From Gossypium raimondii (Eukaryota > Streptophyta > Magnoliopsida > Malvales > Malvaceae), in contig NC_068575.1 in the NCBI RefSeq assembly GCF_025698545.1, positions 48,927,980 through 48,991,979 of the forward strand: a stretch of 64,000 nucleotides of DNA, given 5' to 3'. The notes under the pieces were generated by a model, which worked only from the letters and a program-made list of their open reading frames with translations, was not told where the DNA came from and made no database searches. The translations under genes and the position numbers were made by a program. Below, in pieces: positions 57,404 through 64,000 of the stretch; position 1 is the first letter of the stretch; the number at the start of each line of letters is the position of its first letter.

Positions 57404-58639
57404 GCATCTGACGGAGCTTAATGATTTGATATTATGTTGACCTCTAAGAATACAACCAGAAAAGAAAAAACAGATTTGATTAAATTAAAATTGTACGCTT
57501 CGATCCTTAGAAACCGCTATTCCCTCCATTAAATTAATCTCAACCAAAGCACCAATTTCAAGAAAATCAATATATATATATATATATATATCTAAACTGA
57601 CACAGTAGGCAAAACCAATGAATAACTCTGGTAAGATAATAGAAAATAAGAAAACAATTGCAATACCCTTTGAGAGTCAAAAAAACAAGACCCAAGAAGA
57701 TAAGAGTAAGAGTTGAAGAGTTACAAGACAAGATGATTGGGAATTGTTGAGGGTGATGATATTGATACTAGAGTGGAAGATGTTGAAAATAGTTCGAAGA
57801 CAAGTTTGGGCATGTAAATCAGATAAAACAGATGTTAGAGGTAAAATCTCAAACTTCCTTCTTTGATTCGATTTTGTCTTTCCTACGAAGCAAGATGCGG
57901 AGAACTACCATGAAATATATGAACTGATGCAGTTGGATGATAAAAGACTTTGGCAAAGGAGGAAAACATTGGGAAAGCTAGTAGAAATTGAAATCAATGT
58001 GCAATGGACCTTTTCAAACATGATGTGTACTACTTCTGCCCTACCCTGATCAGATCAGGGCAACCGATCAAGTCGTTGATTCATACAATTAATTAATTAA
58101 ATTATTAAAAAATTATTAAATTTATCTCTTTAAAATTCGACTCAACTGAATTTTTAACCTGGTACAATAAATCTCATGTCTCTCTTCAGTTAGTCAATCT
58201 AATTCCATTCAAACAACAATGAATTTAAGTTTTTATATATTTTGTACATTTGAAATTTAAGCTTTCCACTTTAATTTTTAAGAATTTACTTCTACTTTTA
58301 AGTAAATTAATTAATAATATTATAAAAATATAAATATTAAATCTCAAATTTTAAGCATGATAAAAAAATCAAAAATGAAATTTATCTATTTATCTATAAT
58401 GCAAATTTTGCCAATTGGTCTTTTGTTTCTCTTTTTTGGTGAATTATAAGAGGAGAGCAAAGCGACTAGTGCAACTCAAACTCAAGGCACAGTTGGACCG
58501 CTGAACACCCTAACCACACGAGTTATTAATTTTCAAAAGAAACGCATTTGTATTTATTTCATTGGATAAATGAACTATCCACTCACAATTTTCTAAAAAC
58601 ATTTATGTCATTTTACTACTATCCACTCACAATTTGTAA
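57404..58639. other. 5' flank of the Nudix gene and spacer
   Basis: Leader and promoter of the Nudix gene should lie in the first several hundred bases. An alternating AT run is at about 57569-57591. Nothing else is recognised up to the PPR pseudogene. Confidence 0.4.
57569..57591 (+). repeat. (AT)n microsatellite
   Basis: About 11 AT units in the Nudix 5' region. Confidence 0.8.
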
Positions 58640-59611
58640 AAGGAATTTTCATCCGCTAATGGCAATGGGCATCCCAACCAAAGCGCATCATATGCTCCAA
58701 TGCTTGCCTGGCTTTGTTCATATCACCTGCAATGTTAAAATGGGAAGCTACGGAACTACATATGTTAGTACTGAGGCTGAATCCACACTCTTCTACTTCA
58801 TTAAGCAATTTCAATGCTTCAGATAATTCCGTCTTTTCGCACAGGGTTTAGACACATTCATCTGCATACCATTGTCTAAAATTATATTCCTCAACTTCCA
58901 AGGCTTCTTTTAGGTTCCCTTCTTTACGGTAGGCACAAATCATTCATTACATGGCAAGTTTTCTTATCATGTTTAATTCCCTTGCCCAACATCTCTTCCA
59001 ACTTTACTGTAACCATGGGTTAGATTTCTCTCCTGCATCAGCACAAAAACTTGCCTTGCTTTCTCCATATCTTGTACTTGGCAGCACTGTTTAATTAATG
59101 TTATGAAGATGGCTTGATCAGGTATGCCTTTCAGACATTTCTTCAAACAATTGATGTGCTTCTTGTAGCTTTCCATCTTTACAAAATCAATGTATCCGCA
59201 TGGTGAGGGTAGGAACCACGCCTTTCTTCCACATTACCTCAAGTAGCCGCTGGTCTTTCCCGGACTAACCGACTTTGCCACTTCTCCGCCGTGTTACTAT
59301 ACCCAGAGATGAAAGTTCCATATGTGGAAGCATCTGGCTGGCTTTAATCCCCTCCCAAACATTTCACCTAAGGCTAAGTATGTCTTTGCTTCTACCATCC
59401 TTCTGGCTTTGCAGTGGCCTCTTATAATTGGATTATGGCACAACATATCCTTCATTTTAACCTCGCTTGCTTCTTCAAGTCTACCTTCCTTAGTGTAAGC
59501 CGAAATAAAAATTCTGCAAACAAAGGCATCCAAGTTCATACTTCCTTTAAAAATTTTGCCCAAAACTGCGTTCATTTGAATGAATGGCATTCCCATTATG
59601 ACCCAACTCAT
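58640..59611 (-). pseudogene. Pentatricopeptide-repeat (PPR) protein pseudogene
   Basis: The minus strand gives PPR-like helices in several frames. At 59611-59297 there is AFVCRIFISAYTKEGRLEEAS, then IIRGHCKARRMVEAK. At 59176-58973 there is AIFITLIKQCCQVQDMEKARQVF, then LMQERN. At about 58820-58665 there is LKLLNEVEECGFS, then GDMNKARQALEHM. PPR proteins bind organelle RNA and carry 10 or more such 35-residue repeats. Here only about five or six partial ones survive, split by frameshifts and stops, with no N-terminal targeting region. No intact PPR gene is nearby, so the parent is elsewhere. Confidence 0.75.
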
Positions 59612-59619
59612 TAATTACG

Positions 59620-59790
59620 GAGGGATTCAAATAGCGGCCGCGTCGCGGAATAACGGCCTCTATTTAGCGGTAGCGGGTGAGCAGCGGTTCACACTAATAG
59701 CAGTGTATCGCGGCAGCAAATAGTGTAATAACGGAGAAAAGCAGCAAAATGGGTCCGTTATTGCCGTTATTACAAACCTAAAACTTTAAT
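59620..59790. repeat. GC-rich repeat segment
   Basis: A short GC-rich stretch with AGCGGCCGCGTCGCGG, followed by several ACGG and CGGTAGCGG-type words and CCGTTATTGCCGTTATTAC. It differs sharply in composition from its flanks and is probably part of a DNA element whose ends I could not fix. Confidence 0.35.
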
Positions 59791-60332
59791 TTCTTACTGT
59801 TTCTCTGAAAGTTTTTGTTTGCAGAGATAAAAAGAGTGGGAATGATTGAGGAAGACGACATTTTGAATTTAGGTTTTTTGGATTTGGACTTGGGTTAAGT
59901 TGGGTGTACTCGGATAAATTCAAATAATTTTAAATTGTTTGAATTATAAATATTTTAATTTAAAATGTAATAATTTATTTTATTTTTATTCGATTACAAT
60001 ATAATTTAAATTTATTTATCTTATAAAAGGTATAAATTATATATGTTTAATAGAATTTTTATGAAAAATAATTATTATAGGTAAAATTTATTATTTTATT
60101 TTATTATATTAATTGAAGAAAATATTTTTACTATTTATTATATTATATTATATTAAAATTGAATGAATTTTAATTTTTATTAAATGTATAAACCTAATAC
60201 TTATATTCTAAAATATTTATTCCAAAACTCAAATATATTATACTAAGTTCAAACACAAATAATATACTCATTATTACCCAAACTTAAAATAAAATAATTA
60301 TAGCCCAAATATCAAATCTAACATAAAAGAAA
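59791..60332. other. AT-rich spacer
   Basis: No gene or clear repeat structure seen. Confidence 0.4.
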
Positions 60333-60341
60333 TTAAATCTA

Positions 60342-61141
60342 GGGTAAACTACACCCATGGTCACTTTTGTTTACCTTAGGTTACGTTTTAGTCACTTATG
60401 TTTGAAATGTTACGTTTTAGTCATTTACGTTATCATGTTGTAACATTTTAGTCATTGAGTCATTAATAAATCGTTAATGGTGTAGCAGTAGTGACGTGTA
60501 CGTTAAATCATCATTTTAAACAAAATTTTAGGTTAAATTATACAATTGATCCCCATATTTTTTTTGTTTTAAGTAATTTAATTTTTTTTCTTTTATGTTC
60601 TTTAAACTTTCCTCTTTTTTCCCATTCTTTTTTGTTTCTCCCTCTGATTTCATACCTTTCCCATTTCTTTTAACATATTAGGAAGTCGAATTGGCAATGA
60701 AAAAAGAAGTAGGAAGTCGACTGTCATTATTTGCCTATAACCAAAACCCATAAACCCATACCATGCTTCTTTCTTCACTACCAATTCGACTTCCTGGTAT
60801 GTTAAAAGAAATAAAGAAGGTAGAAAAACAGAGGGAGAAGCAGAAGAGAATGGAAAAAGAAAAAAGAAAAAAAAAAAAAGAAAGTTAAAAGAACATAAAA
60901 GAATTAATTTGCTCAAAACGAAAAATTATGGGGACCAATTGTATAATTTAACCTAAAGGTTTTGTTTGAAATGATGATTTAATGTGCCACGTCACTACCA
61001 TTACACCATTCACGACAATTAACTACTCAATGACTAAAATGTTACAACACGATAATGAGTGACTAAAACGTAACATTTCAAACATAAGTGACTGAAATGT
61101 AACCTAAGGTAAGCAAAAGTGACCATGGGTGTAGTTTACCC
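60342..61141. mobile_element. Mutator-like fold-back MITE, 800 bp, perfect 9-bp duplication
   Basis: Starts GGGTAAACTACACCCATGG and ends with its complement CCATGGGTGTAGTTTACCC. The two halves are reverse complements over nearly their whole length, leaving a centre near 60715-60785. TTAAATCTA is duplicated exactly at 60333-60341 and 61142-61150. A 9-bp duplication with long inverted repeats is the Mutator superfamily signature. There is no transposase. The apparent open frames at 60491-60673 and 60650-60916 are arm sequence. Confidence 0.92.
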
Positions 61142-61261
61142 TTAAATCTAATACCCAAATACAATTTGTAAAAGTTTAAGCACAATTCAAAATTTATTTA
61201 ATAAAAATAATATTTTATTAAGATATTAAATTTTAATAATATTTTATGTATTGCTAGTTAT

Positions 61262-61910
61262 AATTATATATGTGCATCAATGATTAAACATTATAATAAC
61301 ATGTAATACTATATATTTTATTATAATCTATAATATAATAATAGTTATTTATAATAGTAGTACATTATATATTATTGTTTATAATTATCTGCGTCAAATA
61401 TGTTTTAAGTCTCTATATTTTTCGTACATTTGAAAGTTAGCCTCCTACTATACTATATAATATCATATCATAGAGTATATGACATATTAATGGTTTATTT
61501 ATATATATGCATTAATGATTAAACATTACAATATCATGTAATGCTATATCTTTTATTATAATCTATAATATAATAATAGTTATATATAATTGTAGTATAT
61601 TATATATTATTGTTTATTATTATACTATTTGAAATATACTTTAGATCCCTATACTTTTCGTACATTTGAAAGTTAGCCCTCCTACTATATTATATCATAT
61701 CATATGGTATATAATATATTAATAGTTTATATATATGCATCAATGATTAAACATTATAATATCATGTAATATTGTATCTTTTATTATAATGTATAATATA
61801 ATAATAGTTATATATAATAGTAATACATTATATATTAATTATTGTATATTATTGTTTATAATGATACTAGTTGAATTGTTGAAATATACTCTACGTCCCT
61901 ATACTTTTGT
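61262..61910 (+). repeat. Three tandem copies of a roughly 230-bp unit
   Basis: The phrase GCATCAATGATTAAACATTA recurs at 61274, 61509 (one change) and 61737, spacing 235 and 228 bp. Each unit also contains TCTATAATATAATAATAG and, in the first two, TTTCGTACATTTGAAAGTTA. The third copy is longer and diverged at its end. AT-rich, no coding content. Confidence 0.8.
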
Positions 61911-62982
61911 AATTACCCAAATTCGGTAGTGTTGGTAAATGCGGTTTGAAACCTCATTTCCATAAACCGAACCTATAAATATAAAATAAGAATATTTACT
62001 GAAACCAATATGAAAATATAATAAAGTTCGGTTAAGTAATTTAGCGAAAAAGTAGTTAATTAAAGCTCAAAGACTAAATTGTAAAAGTTTGTAAAGCTTA
62101 AAATTAGGCCTATAAAAGCTTGATGGTTAACTTTGTTACATTAGGAACCAATTTGAAAAATTTAAAACCTATCATGAAATTATGCTAGAAATAAAAAGTA
62201 TAGGGTCTCTAATGAAAGAATATGAAATTAGATTTTGATCGAAGCTAAATATCAAAATATATGTTTATCCTTAGTTCAATGACTAAATTGAATAAAATGC
62301 AAAATATGTTACTTTTTATTTGGATATGGATTGAATGAAATTTGATATTGTTTTATTTATTAAATTATCGATTGTAGTGAAAGATGACGTCGGACCATCG
62401 AGAGGGAAAAGAAAAGCGAGAGTCATCGACAATTGAATTGAGATTTCAGTTTGTAGTTTTATGGTTCGAGATCCATTTATTTCTTTACATATTCATTTCA
62501 TAGTGCATGATTGAATATCGAAGTGAGTGACCACATGCGCGCTTGTACAGAAAACAAATAATTTTATAAAACGATTTAAAAGTGTGGTTTTAACTACAAG
62601 CGAGCAATGTTAATTGTAATATTTATAGTATCAATGGAGCACCCGAGTACTCCAAGGATCGAACTCTAGGGATTGTCAAATTGGTAAATGTGTTTATCAA
62701 GTTAATTACAAGTTAAACAATTATTAATCTAATTGAGTCGAAAATTATTAGTGCAAATTCAAAAATACAAATTGTTTATAAACTAAATTTAAATTATCAA
62801 TTAAACAAATTAAGCTACACTTTTTTCCTATTGTTTTAGACAATGTAAATTATTAAAACAATGATTGATTGATTCGTTAATCGCTAACTAAGCAAATAAA
62901 CCTGTACCGATTATATTTTTTGCCACTCTTAGTTAAGAGTCTCCTCTCGATTTCATCCTAGATTAAAAGATACCACCTAAGC
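61911..62982. other. Spacer with probable LTR remnants
   Basis: No gene. 61930-62400 has GAAACCTCATTTCCATAAACC and similar phrases that resemble the inner parts of the TGTAACA-type LTRs. 62600-62960 resembles, on the minus strand, the Athila/Tat-like LTR text near 47900. Decayed and without clear ends. Confidence 0.35.
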
Positions 62983-64000
62983 TGTAACAGCTCGTTTTTG
63001 GGTCAAGTCGGAATAGTGATTTTGAGACCACAAATCCAAAGTTAAAATATTAATTTTATTATTATATTAAAGTTTACAGCATGATAGAATTATTATGTGA
63101 AAGTTTCGTAAAGAAATTTTACTGTTTGAATATTTAATTCGGTAAAAAGGACTAAATCACGTAAAGCGTAAAAGTTGTGTTCTATAAGCTAAAGGTGTCT
63201 AATAGCTATAGAACATTAAAGTAAAGGTCCTTAAGTGGTAAATAGGCCATTTATGAGTTAGTAGATGATAGTGGAGTGGCATTTGGTGTAATTACTAATG
63301 TTTTTAAAGGATATTTTGGTAATTAGTTAATTAAAAAAAAAGAAAAAAAAACAATTTTAAGCTTATTTTCTCATCTCTTCCACCGAAATAAAAAAAATTT
63401 GTTGAGTTCTGCCTATTTTCTTGGCTGTTCGAATGGAGAGGGAAGAAGAGGGCTGCTGCATGTTTAATTTTTGAGCTAATTTAGGAGTTGGTTCCTTAAG
63501 AAACTGATCAAGAGTAGGTTCAGCTGCTGTTCGGTAAGTCCCTGCAATGAAACTTTGAAAATGTTTCCATGTTTATTATGTGTTTAATACATGCAAGTAA
63601 AATGCAGATTTAAGGATTGTTAAGCAAAGTTATAGTAGTTAAAATACATGTTATTTGTTACCAAAATAATGATGTTAGAAGTGAAGAAGAGTTGATAAAT
63701 AAATCTATAGTTGGTGTTGAAACCTGCTGTTGAATGCTGATAGTTTCAACATGTAATTGCTGTATTTTATAGTGCAATAAATCTTGGTGTAATTGATCTG
63801 CTGCTGTTCTAATTAAAGTAAAATGGTGGTTGATAAATGTCCTGTTTTGTGGTAATAAGCAAAATATAAAGATGGTTGAAATTGACATGCATTACTGTTC
63901 GATTTATGTTTGAAGAGTTATTAAATTTTGGAGCTTAAAACAGTTTAATTTAGGATTTACATTTCCAAATTTCAGTTTTAGTAATGTCCCATTATTATTG
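62983..64000. mobile_element. LTR (cut by the window end), inverted relative of 21755-24843
   Basis: Begins TGTAACAGCTCGTTTTTGGG and continues GAGACCACAAATCC. This is the reverse complement of the 3' edge of the solo LTR at 21755-24843 (GTGGTCCC..., GGGTTGTTAC), in diverged form. It runs to the end of the window with no internal region visible. Confidence 0.6.

Noticed and set aside
60491-60916. Two open frames (60 and 88 codons) within the palindromic MITE
   Set aside because: Both are arm sequence of the Mutator-like fold-back, and low-complexity.
1-64000. CRISPR array, bacterial operon or viral genome
   Set aside because: Tandem repeats present lack spacer architecture, genes carry spliceosomal introns, and all polymerase fragments belong to LTR retrotransposons.

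Overview
The window is nuclear DNA of a flowering plant. It is AT-rich, its genes carry introns with GT/AG borders, and nested LTR retrotransposons, MITEs and Mutator/hAT-type elements surround a few genes. Several repeats (the 3-kb LTR starting TGTAACACCCC and rich in ACACGGCCGTGT, and the Tat/Ogre-like gag and leader) look to me like families of cotton (Gossypium, Malvaceae). That assignment rests on memory, not on a search.

I see four genes with intact reading frames. (1) 4143-4799 (+): an intronless NF-YB3-type CCAAT-binding subunit, with three CACGTG boxes and a (CT)12 tract upstream. (2) 12159-13798 (-): a two-exon NANA-like aspartic protease. (3) 29060-30323 (+): a two-exon fasciclin-like arabinogalactan protein of FLA2 type with a GPI-anchor tail. 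(4) 50166-57403 (-): an eight-exon Nudix hydrolase whose sixth intron holds a complete but decayed chromovirus in the same orientation.

Layout: 1-3.6 kb holds a broken DUF4283/zinc-knuckle (LINE-type) pseudogene and AT-rich spacer. 3.6-6.9 kb is NF-YB. 6.9-12.1 kb is repeat remnants, including a long-TIR element (8350-9735). 12.1-14 kb is the protease. 14.3-15.2 kb is a fold-back. 15.45-19.66 kb is a composite element with hAT-like ends that carries intron-containing fragments of at least three host genes (DnaJ, RNase P p30, PP2A B55), perhaps with a ribosomal L18a first exon. 21.75-24.84 kb is a solo LTR with a 5-bp duplication. 25-28.9 kb is fold-backs and AT-rich DNA. 29-30.3 kb is the FLA gene. 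31.16-32.43 kb is a Pack-MULE-like element carrying a nickel-transport-family fragment. 33.5-45.4 kb is a copia remnant cut by a minus-strand Tat/Ogre-like Ty3 element that has lost reverse transcriptase. 45.4-49.3 kb is LTR remnants and a clean hAT MITE. 50-57.4 kb is the Nudix gene. 58.6-59.6 kb is a PPR pseudogene. 60.34-61.14 kb is a near-perfect palindromic Mutator-like MITE with a 9-bp duplication. The window ends inside another LTR.

The genes do not form a pathway. The main biology is transposon-driven gene shuffling: two different DNA-element classes have copied host gene fragments with their introns, one of them building an in-frame fusion of two unrelated proteins. I found no tRNA, rRNA or CRISPR. 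Weak tRNA-derived SINE-like stretches are marked as such.
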